Positions 1 to 11,923 are shown, counted from the first letter of the stretch. The stretch is 64,000 nucleotides of DNA from Heliocidaris erythrogramma (GCA_025617745.1 CM046857.1:27870094-27934093); one strand, 5' to 3'. Made by a program: numbers and translations. The notes: generated by a model not told the origin, from the letters alone.

Positions 1-275
1 GGACTATACTGCCACACAACGACTACGACTACTATTATACAACTTTTAATACCACGACTACTATTTTTACCACTATTTATACTACTACTTCTACTACTAA
101 AATAAATATTACTACTGCTGCCAATACTCATCCTCTTCCTCCCCCTGCTACTACTACTACTACTACTACACTGCTACAACAACAACAACTACTACTACTA
201 CTACTTCTTCTTCTTCTTCTTCTTCTTCTTTTACTACTACTACTTTACTACTACTATTACTACTACTTCTTTTAC
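1..275. repeat. ACT/CTT triplet microsatellite
   Basis: The window opens inside imperfect runs of ACT, CTA and CTT triplets, densest between about 140 and 260. Such arrays give long but meaningless open frames. No gene is proposed here. Confidence 0.85.
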
Positions 276-1800
276 TATGACCGTCACCTTTTAGTATCTA
301 CCAGCGTTCATGACGTTAGTTACTTCATTTGAGTCATTTTCATTTGTTGTCAAATTCTTTTAAGTCTCATTCTTACCGCCGGCTGTAAACTATCCAATAA
401 ATGCACTTTCAGGAAAATATCATGACGTGCAGAAGTTACCTATACCCAAGATATATCATTTACAGGCATGTAACAAACACTCACTGCGGTTAAACAGTGT
501 ATGTGGGAAGTGCTGAATCTCTTGTTTTTCAATGAACCTAATATGACTTTATCCTTATGAGATCTCCTAGGATCTACTTAAAGCTACTTAAAAGTATTTT
601 CAGGCATCCAGTTTTAAACACGATTAGAATTTTCCTCCGGCAATTTTTTTAAAAGCCCTTATAAATAAAATATCCATAAGCGTATTGGCGAATAAAGCTA
701 TATTCCTTGTCATTCATCGACTACTTGGATTTGTAGGCGTTTTGTATAAGACCATGCATAATTCATCGATTAATACTTACATGTTGTTATACTGTCAGTA
801 ATTCTTTTTGTAAACATGTTGGTAAATATCATCCGCTTGCATCTCAGTTTATAAATGAACTAGGATGCAGGAAGTAGCATTTCTGACCTCATTTGCCAGT
901 GATTGTCGACATAGCTTAATATATTGATATCTTTTCCCCATGATTTTGTTCGTGTATAAACTGACTTTGGCAGTCAGGATCAATGTCGAATTTTCTCTAT
1001 CACAAAAAACTAGTAGGTTGCCACTATTGGCCCAGCCCTGCCGACAGGGAGAGCACACGCAGCATTTATAACCACGTGTTGTGGTAATAGGAAAATTACA
1101 TGTCATCAAACAAAATGCTTTTTCCAGGCAATGTTCTTACTAAATAATCCAATAAGTCTCAATTGCCGGTTTCATTTCATCCTCTGATAATCATATAACA
1201 TATTAAAATAAATGTAGCCTTAACATGCTTAATTAACATTATGCTACTAGGATTTCGATAAAAGACATTTTGTTGGTTATGATATACAATTTTGCCTTTC
1301 GCCCAATAACGTGGTGACACATTATGAGTATACGCCCCCTGTCGGCCAATAGTGCAAAGACGGCGGAACGTCGGGTTCCGACAACGGAAGTGGGGGAGCA
1401 CCTTTTGTTCACCAAACAAACGGTGCCCCCCCCCCCCTGATTGATACACGTATGTAGTAACCCAATTAAACACACCGACAAGGGGGACTTTTTGGTTCAG
1501 TGTAGGTATATTGTTTCCGTTCTTTGATAATGAGGGGTGGGGGGGGGGGGGGGGTTATGAAAAGGTTTCACTTAATTCTTACTATTACAGTTTTGAATTT
1601 CAGTTATTTATTAATAGAGAGTTTTACATGATAATGTGATTTATTTGTTAAACCCATTTATTGAAATTTAGATTTATGATTCATGTATTATTATTGAGTG
1701 AAATCAAAACATAGATCATTAAAAAAAGTGTCTAGCTTGGATCAGCTCGTGTAGAATACAAACTATTTTTAAAGCTAATCGCTTGGAAATCTTGGGTAAA
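276..1800. other. Intergenic, no supportable gene
   Basis: AT-rich non-coding sequence. Overlapping minus-strand frames at 849-1481 have no recognisable domain and run through a C homopolymer (1428-1437), so they are not called. A G16 run lies at 1539-1554. A pair of short inverted segments (1022-1049 and 1338-1355) may be the remains of an inverted-repeat element. Confidence 0.5.
1022..1355. repeat. Possible decayed inverted-repeat element
   Basis: CACTATTGG, a 10-base spacer and CCGACAGGG (1022-1049) are matched in inverse by an uninterrupted CCCTGTCGGCCAATAGTG at 1338-1355. Weaker complementarity continues inwards around ACCACGT. This is consistent with an old MITE of about 335 bp with a 10-bp insertion in one arm. 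No target duplication was seen. Confidence 0.35.
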
Positions 1801-1915
1801 ACATGGACTCTATATCTCTGGTACAACAAACAACAACCCAACAACCTTTAATTGATGTTGCAGGTGAACCACCTCTCTATAGGGGTTCGATTGTAATAGC
1901 GGCTACATTGTGGGA

Positions 1916-1930
1916 GGGGGGGGGGGGGGG
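1916..1930 (+). repeat. G15 homopolymer
   Basis: Uninterrupted run of G, one of more than twenty in the window. A frame crossing it (1803-2009) owes a Gly tract to it and is not considered coding. Confidence 0.9.
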
Positions 1931-1931
1931 T

Positions 1932-4015
1932 GGTAGGCCAGCATACGGAATGCTTAGTATGCCACTTAGACTTTCTCTCGCTACCGGATATCAAAAGTCG
2001 ATACGGTAATACCCTCTTATATTCAACTAACTTCTCTCCAAGCCGAATTTCATCATCACATTTGGGCATCGAAACGTCCGAAGCTTGTGTAGGTTTGTAC
2101 AAACGGCGAACACAGGTTAAAAAGTGAATGCTCTCTGTAGGAGCAAGGTGCATCACAAATCAAACTTTGAAGAAAAACATCTACAGTTCTAGGAGTGACA
2201 AAACTCTATTGCAATCAAACGGTATATCCTGTATATAGAGCATACAGGTACGTGATAAGAAGCAAACTTCATACCGGAACTCCTCAACGTGGGTATTCTA
2301 AATAGACCACGTCGACTCGACTATGGATAAAAGTCGACGAAGATGTCAAAACGCTCTCGTGGGATCACTTAACTAAAGTCAGTGCTGCGCCTTGAGGGTT
2401 TCCGCTTGATAACGACCTCCACCCACTTAACTTCTTTACAAGTGAAAGAAGATAAAAAAGCTTGCACTCATCAGGCGTATATTATGTACCTTAATTACCT
2501 CATTCAAACATAATGATTCATGTATAGGCTTACAGGGGAATTAACTTCATACAAAGTTGGTCTAAGTAGATAATTCAGAGACATATAAGCCATCGGGAGT
2601 TTCAGATAAATGGGCAACAAAAGACAAAGTGATATATTGAATCCATATCTCATTGATTTCTCAGTCGGATAATTAAGGGACGGATTCCGCCCCATAGTCG
2701 TCGGCAGGAATTAAAGAGAAATTATAAACATACGATGTGAATAGAGCATTTTCTAAAGAACAAGTCTTGTGGTCATATCACCATATGTAATGATTAAAGC
2801 ATTGCCCCTAATTAATCATTTACCTTTAAAGCAATTTTGAAAACTTTACAAATTTGGAGTCAAATGATGTGCTATATTTGAGTATACTTAAGCCTAGAAC
2901 GGTCGAAAGTGGTGGGATCTTTTAGACTTATAATTTTAAATCACTAATAATGTAGATAATTTTCTTTTTGGGAAGTCTGTCAAGATGTGTGGGGCTTGAT
3001 CCGCAAAAGCACCGTCTTTGTAAAGCAGCAGTGAGCAAGCACCGGTATTTGTTATAAATTATACATGTATATTTTCCATAATTAATTTTAAACGCTGTAT
3101 CATTTTCTGGAATTTAAGTTAAGCACGTCCCTTTAATTTAAGAACACAGATCTAACAGAATCCTGATTTTCATTTGGAGTCATTCCCATATTCATGCAAC
3201 AATGGCGACTATATATATCTTGATCGACATGATCGAGAAAGAATTGTGGTGTACTACACGCAGTTTCTTGCATTTTCCATCATGATCAGACACTAATCAA
3301 TCTGTCCTCATGTGTATCAGTGTGATATTCACTGCATTATGACAGGACTTTTCAAGGAACAAAGGAGGGAGAAAGAAAGCAGCAGTATTCACCCTTTTTT
3401 GTTTTGCTAATGAAATAGCACGTTGAAACATACTTGTATGTATACATAAACATGCATATTTTCATACATTATTAATTCAATGATTAATTAATTTAGTGAT
3501 TAACTTAGTTCGGAGATAATCAGAACAGGGGAATTTAGGTATGCATCACAATCATTTGAAATGTGGATGCTACTTCCTCGAAAAAGGAAGGTTTTTCATG
3601 GTCGATGGCTTTTCGTTCTGTGTCTGGTCGACGCCTAATGAATGCATGCTGCGGCTGTCGACGCGTGGAAGGAAGTAAACAGCCATCGTCATGGGATGAT
3701 ATCGATAGCTTTTACGTAATCGACCAGGCAATGGTGTCTTAAAAGATGCACCATCACTCCCATGAAGCTTCGCGAGGACGACGTGCCGAATCGACTGAAA
3801 TCAATACGGATCATTGCTTTTGTCTGGCTCTTTTCATCCGAAAATATTGGTCCGTGTCTACTTTGCACTTGTCTTCGTTGTTACTTTTGAAAGTAGGTCT
3901 TGGGTCAACACACTAGTTTTTTGTTTTGTTTTTGTTTTTGTTTTTTTGTCTAGAGTCTTCTAACAATCCTAAAAACACTATAAGGGTAAGTGAATATATC
4001 TTTATTCTTACGACT
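1932..4015. other. Intergenic, no supportable gene
   Basis: About 2.1 kb of AT-rich sequence. The few short open frames lack codon-like composition or domain similarity. No tandem repeats or strong inverted repeats were seen by eye. Confidence 0.45.
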
Positions 4016-4090
4016 AAGTATTACTTGACATACACACACACACACACAGCTCCACACACACAACCGACACCGCTCACACACGTCCCACGC
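4016..4090. repeat. CA-rich microsatellite
   Basis: Imperfect (CA)n run centred on 4030-4062, followed by further CACA-rich sequence. Confidence 0.85.
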
Positions 4091-5009
4091 ACTCCATCTA
4101 CCTAGTGTTTCCAAGATGATAAAATGACGCGTCGTTTTGTCTGTATTAGAGTTGTATCTTATGATAGTTTATTCATCCTTGAAAAGTCCAGTATTTCATT
4201 GTCTCTTGAAGACAATGACAGTGAATTTGCTATAACTAGATAAGGTTAGGGCGTGTTTTGAAAGATAAAGATCAGTATTAGGTTAAACTTCATACTTGAG
4301 TTTTATCCTTTATTATTTATAAAATGTTTCCAGTTGTAATTTCTGTAAAGGAATATTTCGATATGAAACTTAATTGCGTGTGTTTTGTTACCTTCTATAT
4401 GCTAATCCCGTTATGTTTATTTTCAATTCATCACGGTTTTCACTAATTTCACCCTCACGGGACAACATTTCTGGGGTGAAATAGGTCGAAATAGCTTGAC
4501 CTATATACCGCTGCACAGAACCAACGAACGCAGAGGAGGAATGCAAGTGATAAGTGAGAGATGGCGGTATTGCATGTCATGATGCAACAGTGGGCGTGTG
4601 TTCAGAAAATGCCACTTTCTCATTTGAACTTCGCACGACTTTGAATTGGGGAAAAAATGTAAACGACTTGCGTTTGATATTATTTCCAACTGCTTGTAGT
4701 TTGGCTCCACTTTGGGGAGGAATAAAGTAAAGGAAAACATATTATATGGCTTTATCACGTCGTCAGTAGCTGGATGCATAAATAAGATGTGCCCATAACA
4801 TACGTCAATAACACTTACGAGAGATGTTCTTATTCAAATAAGCAGTAGTAACTGAGTAATAAAGAATCAATTCGACAATTCAAAACAGAAAATTGAAGAA
4901 AAAATAATCTCCTTTTTCCTCCTAGCTGATATTGTGTGTGGGATTTTTTTTAATGTAATACGATTCGGTATAAAACTCTTCAATTAACATCTCCAAGATC
5001 CTTTAGCAA
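4091..5009. other. Intergenic, no supportable gene
   Basis: Unannotated AT-rich DNA. A minus-strand frame of 92 codons (4501-4779) has no recognisable motif and is left uncalled. Confidence 0.45.
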
Positions 5010-5057
5010 GGATTTTTTTTTTTTTTTTTTTTTTTTTGGGGGGGGGGGGAGGGGGGT
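5010..5057. repeat. T-run/G-run compound homopolymer
   Basis: About 27 T run directly into about 11 G, then a short G-rich segment. The T-to-G junction recurs near 16855-16880. Confidence 0.9.
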
Positions 5058-5880
5058 ATTTGAAAATAAATATATTTTCCGTCAGCAAAGTTTAAACGAG
5101 AGACATGAGGGTAAATGTTGCCATTTCTTGAAAAGGAAAGACAGTGCTAAATTTTATTTTTCCCCCTTCAGATTATGAACAATCATATTCAACCCAACAA
5201 ATTTTGCCTGGGGCCTACGTTCTCTAAGAATGACTAATTAGAAAAAAAAATCCTTTTAATAATCAGATTTGTGTATGTTCATCTCAACAATGACATTGGT
5301 TCCTTAAATCGAATGATTCTTTTCACCACAATGTTGGTCAAGAAAGAGACATTAAGTACTTCGTGTAGTTGAGTAGATGGAGAAATTGTCAATATCATCA
5401 CTTGAAATGCATTGAAGTTGAAACGAAAAAAAACCTGTACACAGGTTGACCATGATATGATATGCGATCGAAAGTTTTAATGGTCACGTAGAAGATAATT
5501 TCATAATAAATTCAAGATTTCTGGTGTAAGAACGATGGATCTTGGCTATAAACTGTTCTGCGCTATGTTCCGTCCATTCCGACGGCTCATTTCATGAACC
5601 TAGTAAAGTGGTGTAAGTTGATTTTTTTGTTGTTGCTGATTTGTGATCTTATGTGGTCCTAGAACAATTTCAGCTTTGCTGTCCAAAGGGCAGCCTTGAG
5701 CAATGTTCATAATTTGCATAAATCCAAAAGGGCGCGTGGAAGCCATATTTAAACCAACTATTAAATCACATGTCACATACTAGTGTATGATGTATGTATA
5801 TACGGATTTCAAGGGACGTAGAAATTACTTTCAAAGAAAGTTATGTCAAAAAGGGTAAAATTAGTTTACCTATTAAATTT
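5058..5880. other. Intergenic, nothing recognised
   Basis: No coding frame of note and no repeat structure detected by eye. Confidence 0.4.
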
Positions 5881-5894
5881 TACATGTTCGTGCA

Positions 5895-6500
5895 TACGCA
5901 GTGGTGTATCTAGGTATTCTGGCGCCCGGGCAAACTATCAAATCTGCCCCCCCCCCCCGCCCATACCAAAACTCAGATTAATGAGAGTTTGTAATGTAGA
6001 AGTGATGGTGAAAATGAGTTTTTGTATAAGCGAAGGAGCAACGCGACCAAGCGGCAGATTTTTTTTTTCCTTTTCACCCCTCAAATTGAAATTTCTTATG
6101 TATTTTACCTTTACAAAAAAATCCAACGAAGACAGCGACCTATAGCAATAGATTTTTTGTTAAATTTTGAACATTCCTATTTTGGGGACGCAAAATAAGT
6201 GACAACTCTAAAGAAATATATTTGAGGAATTTAGTAAGGCAATTTCAATTTAATGAACGCCATATTGGGGCGCGAAATAGCGAGATCTTGAACATAATTA
6301 TGCGAGGGAGCAAAGTGACCGACATTTAGAACATTTTCGCATTTCAAACCCTATAAAACACCATTTCTTACGCATTTTGTCCTTGACTGGGGCGCAAATA
6401 ACCCTCAAAGACCATAAAATGTTTTGCATTTCTCTCACTTTTCTCTCTCTCTCTCTCTCTCTCTTTTGCGGTTTTGCGCCCGTGGCGTCCGTGGGGATAA
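5895..6500. repeat. Dispersed-repeat remnant with C-run and CT microsatellite
   Basis: Starts with a GGTGTATCTAGG-like edge near 5900, followed by GGCGCCCGGGC and a C-run at 5944-5957. A (TC)n tract lies near 6440-6464, and a TTTTGCGCCCG edge at about 6470-6483 partly mirrors the start. This resembles the other G-run repeats but is too diverged to delimit. Confidence 0.4.
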
Positions 6501-6622
6501 GATTATTTTCAAGCAAGTTTAGTTTAGTCTCTGTCTCTGGGCTTGCTATCTCCCTTCTTCCTTTCCTTACGCACACAATGTATACTATTCACCATCCCAC
6601 ATACTCATCCGTATTCTTGTAG

Positions 6623-6866
6623 AGGTGTCGTGGTCTAGTGGATACGTCACCGGACTGTGGATCACATGGTTCGCGGTTCGAATCCCGCCGCGGCGCTTTG
6701 CCACTCTCCACCCAGGTGAAGTAAATGGGTACCCGGTAGGAAGAAATTCCTTGAATGCCATGGCGGCTCCGCTAAAGCCGGAGTAATAATGTGATACTTT
6801 GTATTAAGCGCAGTAGAGTATATTTGTATAGTAGCTGCGATATATATTATTATTATTATTATTATT
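6623..6866 (+). mobile_element. tRNA-derived SINE, full-length-like copy
   Basis: The head is tRNA-like. An A box (TGGTCTAGTGG, about 6631-6641) and a B box (GGTTCGAATCC, 6675-6685) form an internal RNA polymerase III promoter. They are followed by a tRNA-unrelated body shared with other copies in the window (GCCACTCTCCACCCAGGTGA, then AAATGGGTACC), and the 3' end is a (TTA)n tail at about 6847-6867. It is propagated by LINE machinery in trans. It is not called as a functional tRNA gene because the anticodon arm and acceptor stem do not fold convincingly and the SINE body is fused to it. Confidence 0.85.
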
Positions 6867-7280
6867 AATTAATAATCCTTTCGAGACACATTTGACCACA
6901 TTTTGTGGTTTGGCTCAAAAACTTTTGATTCAGAACCCTGCAAAAATGTACCAGATGGATGAGTAGAAAGAGCAAACATTGTGTCCATATTTGTTGCATG
7001 AACATGGTTCGCGGTTCGAATCCCGCCTCGGCGCTTTGCCACTCTCCACCCAGGTGAAGTAAATGGGTACCCGGTAGGAAGAAATTCCTTGAATGCCATG
7101 GCGGCTCCGCTAAAGCCGGGGTAATAATGTGATACTTTGTATTATTAATAATCCTTTCGAGACACATTTGACCACATTTTGTGGTTTGGCTCAATAACTT
7201 TTGATTCAGAACCCTGCAAAAATGTACCAGATGGATGAGTAGAAAGAGCAAACATTGTGTCCATATTTGTTGCATGAACA
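6665..7280 (+). repeat. Tandem duplication of SINE body plus flank
   Basis: The SINE segment from CATGGTTCGCGG onward (about 6665-6806) plus the unique flank at 6868-7002 is repeated at 7003-7142 plus 7143-7279 with only scattered mismatches. The second copy lacks the roughly 60 bp SINE 3' tail and (TTA)n tract. The first copy runs directly into the second within the SINE, so the duplication was made after SINE insertion. Repeated minus-strand frames here are by-products. Confidence 0.85.
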
Positions 7281-7910
7281 TATTACATTTGATTCCAGGA
7301 ATTTTAAAGAGGAGAATAAGCCTTAAAATCCCTGGATTGGCAACACACTGAAAGGTTCAAAATCAATGTGTTTGTCAAGATTGGCAATTTTCTCAACTTT
7401 TCGACAAAGTTCTCAACCATGTATAACACTATGTTATTTTCAAAAACATTGTAGTAGAACCATGTAGCATTAAAAAATATATTTTTGTTGCCATTTTCAA
7501 GAACGAAATGTGATCAATTTAGCTCTTGAATAATTCCTGTTCGGCCATCTATTGCCTCGACATTTTAATGCACGTACTAAAGATGACAATATCACCTTCA
7601 AGAACACCCAAGTCCTCGACTTTCAAATAAGGGAAAGAGAAAATGTCAAGAAAAGGCAGACTGGATATTTGGATTTAAGAAATGTAAAAAACAACAACTG
7701 TGAATGCGAGGCAGTATCTGTCAAATGGAGCATAAATTAATGATTTGTTGTAAGTATTATGTACTATTTAGTACTATAATGATCATGTGGTCATTTACAT
7801 TCTACGTTGCACTTTGATATTTACAAATGTCGTACCGAAGCTCTACGTCAAATCAACAAGAGTTTAGAAATGTTCTTATTACCTACGCATGATATCAACG
7901 TAAAACAATG
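7281..7910. other. Intergenic, no supportable gene
   Basis: Nothing recognised. A 62-codon frame at 7552-7740 has no domain or other support. Confidence 0.4.
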
Positions 7911-8458
7911 ACTTATTTCTCGGAAATATTTGCAGGCGTTCCATTTTGGTTGCCATAGCGGTTTGAATATTATAATTACTGAACACATCAAATACAGTAT
8001 GTGAAACGGTTTCAATCAATTACTTAGTTTTATAAATAATAGACGCCTACAATATAATAGTTTGAAGGTGTGTTGTGACTTTCTAAAGCTTTATTTTTCG
8101 TAAATATTTTCAAGTGTTGCATTCTGGTTGCCATAGCGGTTTGAATAATATAATACTTACTGAAAAACATATAATACAGTATGTCAAACACGATTAATCA
8201 GTCACTTAATTTCGTATAGATTTAAACGCCTACAATTATAGTACTTGGGTGATGTGACTGTCTAAGGCTTTATTTTTCGGATATATTTTCAAGCGTTGTA
8301 TTTTGGTTGCCATAGCGGTATGAATATAATTACTGAAAACATATAACACAGTATGTAAAACAATATTAATCAGTCACTAATCAGTCACTTAATTCGTTTA
8401 AAAAACAGACGCCTAGAATATAATACTTTGAACGGGTGATGTGACTGTCTAAAGCTTT
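7911..8458. repeat. Three-unit tandem array, about 178-bp monomer
   Basis: The landmark GGTTGCCATAGCGG occurs at 7949, 8126 and 8305, giving periods of 177 and 179 bp. Each unit also has a CGGAAATATTT-like start, an ACAGTATGT block, an AGACGCCTA-like block, a TGTGACT block and CTAAAGCTTTA. The third unit contains a small internal duplication of AATCAGTCACT. This is a short satellite-like array or the remnant of a longer one, with no coding capacity. Confidence 0.85.
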
Positions 8459-8639
8459 AAAATGCCACCCTACTGTCAATATTTGAAGAAAACTTCATGT
8501 CATACGTACTGAATAAAATATTGAACCCACTCTACAGTATTCTCACTCACATTGTCAAAATTAATTAAAGGAGCAAAGTCCTTTGGCCCTTTTTTCTAGC
8601 CTGACATGAAAGGACACTACTTTATTCTAATAATGCTGC

Positions 8640-8768
8640 AACTACAACAAGTACTATTACTACTATTACTACTAATTACTACTACTCTTACTACTACTAC
8701 CGTTACTACTACTACTACTACTACTATTACTACTACTACTACAACTACTACTACCACTACTATTACTT

Positions 8769-8801
<33 letters not shown>

Positions 8802-8820
8802 TTACTACTACTACTATTCT
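8640..8820. repeat. ACT triplet microsatellite
   Basis: Imperfect (ACT)n of about 180 bp. Low-complexity Thr or Val frames on both strands arise from it and are not genes. Confidence 0.95.
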
Positions 8821-9041
8821 GATTCCACTTGCTTTGTCAAACTCTTTTATTTTTGTGACTTTAAAGTGTTTAACGATCATGATATGATGATGATGTTAAT
8901 TGTTCCTCAACATTTAAAAGTCCATCTTGAAAATAATATACGTAAATGTCTGTCATCATGGATCCTCTGTAGTTTTATTTTGTGATCAGGAGTTAACTGT
9001 CTGTCCTGCTTATGATGAGTAAACGGTAAATTGCCACTTGG

Positions 9042-9372
9042 TCTCATGCCAACTGGTCTAATAGCCAAATGGTTTAACAGCATTCGGTCTACCAACACTT
9101 CGTCCATCACCAATTCGTTTAATCAACATTTCGTCTAATAACCATTCGGTCTAATAATCACTTCGTCTAATCACCACTTCGTCTATAGCCAATTTGTATA
9201 AAACCCATTTGGTCTAATACCCATTTGGTCTAAACCCATTTGGTCTAAACAGCACTTCGTCTAATATATTAGTTCGTCTTATGTTCAATTGGTCCAATAT
9301 CTATTTCGGCTAAAACCAGTTGGTCTAATAGCCAAAATGGTCTAATCATCATTTTGTCTAATCACCATTCAA
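9042..9372. repeat. Degenerate 17-18 bp minisatellite
   Basis: About 18 imperfect copies of a unit near CCATTTGGTCTAATA, alternating between a TTGGTCTAA and a TTCGTCTAA variant. Copies are spaced mostly 16-20 bp and lie in one orientation. Confidence 0.85.
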
Positions 9373-9651
9373 TGTAGTCAAACATTATCCAAACAGAAAG
9401 AGATCAAATGTGGTGTTTCACTAGGATCCTGACCAGGTCGAAATTCATGTGGATGAAGTGAATGACAACACGAAGAAACTGCAGGTGCATAGCCAATAAA
9501 CTCACAATAAACCCCATTGAAAACCAGTTTCTTGCTAATGAGTAGCAGGAGGAAAAATAGGTATGAATGGTGTACTGAAAATGACTGGCGAGGAAATGAA
9601 ATAAGTTGATGTTGCCGCTTTTGTTGGAATCAACATTGATAAACAGCTGTC

Positions 9652-9822
9652 CTGGGGGACGTTTCATAAAGCTGTTCGTAAGTTACACGACTTTACGCAC
9701 GACTGGTGATCAGTTCTTGTGCTAAATGATTGAGAATCTGATTAGTATAGCACCCAAGAACATGTTCCGGTCGTTCGTAAAGTCATTCGTAACTTTACGA
9801 ACAGCTTTATAAAACACCCCCA
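9652..9822. mobile_element. MITE with about 50-bp terminal inverted repeats
   Basis: The left end reads GGGGGACGTTTCATAAAGCT and the right end, read in reverse complement, GGGGGTGTTTTATAAAGCT. Both continue with GTTCGTAA, a CGACTTTACG/TGACTTTACG block and ACGAC. The two arms nearly meet, so transcripts would fold into a hairpin. It is non-autonomous, with no coding sequence. The TTTCATAAAGC start is shared with the element at 15131. Confidence 0.8.
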
Positions 9823-9899
9823 TTGAACTAATCACATTCGTTTGGTAAATCAGTGCATAAGAAAGAAAGTTGGAGTGTTATTTAGGTGCGTCATTTTTT

Positions 9900-10600
9900 A
9901 CCCAGGTGCACTTTAATACTGCTCATATAAAGCCTTGATACAACCACACATCACTTACGGAATAGATGTGTGGGGAACACTTAAAATACAAGCCTAAGAA
10001 GCATATTGTATCCACAGAAAATGGCGGTCCTTGCCATAACAGATAGTGAATGGAGAACTCATACGATTCCTCTGTTTCCTTAATGTTATATGATTTGCGT
10101 GATTTGTCAATTTCTACTAGTTTTATTTGTATAATAACAACTTGCGTCATACTTTAGTGAGATTATTCGTAGGTACTCCACAATGCAAAGGGAAAGTGGA
10201 CAATTGCGTCGACCAAAATTCAGAACGACGCAAGATCAATTTTCATTGTCTTTCGTGGGGAGTGAGTTTTGGAATAGATTACCTTTTAAAATCTAACCAG
10301 GTCTAGAAGTAGGTTTTGGAATTCTTTCGAGCACACTTGCTGAGTAAATCATGAATGAAAACATCCATGCTAATAGTCTTTATACTTTCTACTTTGTGTA
10401 CTTCATTGTTAACTATTATCATTTTTGTTAATAATTGTATGCTGAATTTTACAGAAATATTTGTTTTTCTGTTGTGGGTCAGGCTCGACCAGCACATGCT
10501 ATTATCGGGCCCCTTTTACTAACCAATGCTTCTTCATATTCTTCATATATATGTAAATATCATTTTATAAAAGAAAATGTATTAATAAATGAATAAATCA
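9900..10600 (+). pseudogene. LINE 3' remnant (jockey/CR1-like reverse transcriptase C-terminus)
   Basis: Conceptual plus-strand translation gives fragments typical of the C-terminus of non-LTR retrotransposon ORF2 proteins. An IQPHITYGIDVWGT stretch lies near 9935-9978, and a RRPKFRTTQDQFSLSF stretch followed by FWNRLPF lies at 10210-10290, then WNSFEHTC near 10317-10341. Frames shift between fragments and stops interrupt them, so the copy is dead. The A/T-rich end with ATAAATGAATAAATC (about 10585-10600) fits a LINE 3' tail. The catalytic domain is absent, so this is a 5'-truncated insertion. Confidence 0.75.
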
Positions 10601-10619
10601 AAACAATGCTTCTTCAACC

Positions 10620-11130
10620 TATTACCATCGTAATTCGTGTCCTTGTAGCTCCTCACTAGTTTCCCGTGTTTGATATTTGCCTACGGACACGGATTCGAAT
10701 TTCATTGTATTGTTAACTTTAGGCTTTCGGGACTCCAGACTTTGATTAAGACAACATATAAGAAGAAGAAGAAGAATGTTTAACCCCCCTTCCCCCCCCA
10801 AAAAAAAAAGACAAACAAAGGAAACAAAAATAATAAAATTGATGAAAAGGAGAAGAAATGTGGATCGCTGAGAACAACACAATTTGTAAACTTATGTTTA
10901 CACCTATATTTCTTTCTGCCAAGTCCCTTATTTCTTACATTATCAAATAACGATCTATATTTTTAGGAGGAGTGAGGATTCAATGTATTATTTTTTTTCT
11001 ATTTTCAGTTCATAACATTAATACTGCGTATCAATAACATCTGTTTCGATTTCCGAACTTCCTCAGGCAAACATAAACTATAAACCAAAAGGGAAATGCA
11101 CATGCAATCGAGGACTATTAGATTCCAATT
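10620..11130. other. Intergenic, nothing recognised
   Basis: Contains a short C-run/A-run near 10785-10810. No gene or clear repeat is seen. Confidence 0.4.
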
Positions 11131-11141
11131 TTGTGTAAATC

Positions 11142-11335
11142 CCAGAAGCTTACTTTGCTCTCAAATCTAGTAAGAGATTTCCGTTTATGAAAACAATTCT
11201 TCTCTCCACGTATTTATTGAGCTCATTTGCATCCTCCCCTATATTTATCAGAGGCGGATCCATGATATTCTGAAAACAGATGAAGAGGGGGGGGGGGGGG
11301 TCGAGATTTGTGAAAGTCCAGTATTCATCCAAAAG
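11142..11335 (+). repeat. G-run dispersed repeat, copy 1
   Basis: AGAAGCTTACTTTGCTCTCA and the following AATCTAGTAAG at 11142-11172 are repeated exactly at 15435-15465. In both places they are followed by a GGCGGATCCA motif (11253 and about 15500), then a G homopolymer (11287-11300 here) and a GTCCAGT.TTCATCCAAAA block. This defines a repeat family whose members carry G tracts at a fixed position. Confidence 0.75.
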
Positions 11336-11559
11336 TTTGCGGAACGATGGGACAATGATTTATACATGGACTTTAATGTTGCAAGGCATGAAATAATAAG
11401 AAGAAACTATTTATACACCTGTGATGGATTGGTAGGGGCATCCCTTCCATCCTGCATAAAATATGCTTTTAGACCTTGAGGAACGTTATTATGCGCATAT
11501 GCTCTTATCTTTGTTAGAATATTAGTAGATAAGACGCTGTAGAAGAGGGGTGAATCGGA

Positions 11560-11885
11560 CGGGGTCCCCTCGCTATTCATAAAAACCGCTATTCATTTAA
11601 CACGCGTTATGAATGGCGGTCATTGTGAATAGTTATGAATAGTGGTCCTTATGAATGGAGGTCCTTATGAATACCTAGGTAATTTGGCTATGGTTTGCTC
11701 GCTATTTAGAAGGACCGCTATTCATACAAAGCCGCTATTCATTTAGTCAAGAGTTATGGATAGCGGTCCTTATGAATAGTGGTCCTTATGAATGGAGGTC
11801 CTTATGGATAGCGAGGTAATTTGGCTATGGTTTGCTCGCTATTCATCACGCGTTATAGATAGCGGTCCTTATGAATGAGAGGTTA
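11560..11885. repeat. Hairpin-rich minisatellite (GCTATTCATAA / TTATGAATAGC)
   Basis: Direct and inverted copies of a motif near TTATGAATAGCGGTCC are packed over 325 bp. Two larger sub-units can be seen: GGTAATTTGGCTATGGTTTG recurs at 11680 and 11816. Adjacent opposed copies could form several hairpins. Confidence 0.8.
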
Positions 11886-11900
11886 CCCCAATCGGACAAT

Positions 11901-11923
11901 GGGGGGGGGGGGGGGGGGGGGGG
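11901..11923 (+). repeat. G23 homopolymer
   Basis: Uninterrupted run of 23 G directly after the hairpin-rich minisatellite. Confidence 0.95.

Noticed and set aside
4501..4779. 92-codon minus-strand frame
   Set aside because: No motif, no flanking exons, ordinary length for chance.
6623..6695. Genuine tRNA gene
   Set aside because: A and B boxes are present, but the fold is imperfect, the sequence is fused to a repetitive SINE body, and related copies occur at 12412, 44970 and 58395.
6865..7281. 138-codon minus-strand frame with an internal protein repeat
   Set aside because: Arises from the tandemly duplicated SINE and flank; the repeated peptide simply mirrors the DNA duplication.
8606..8887. 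Thr-rich and Val-rich frames on both strands
   Set aside because: Both are readings of an ACT microsatellite.
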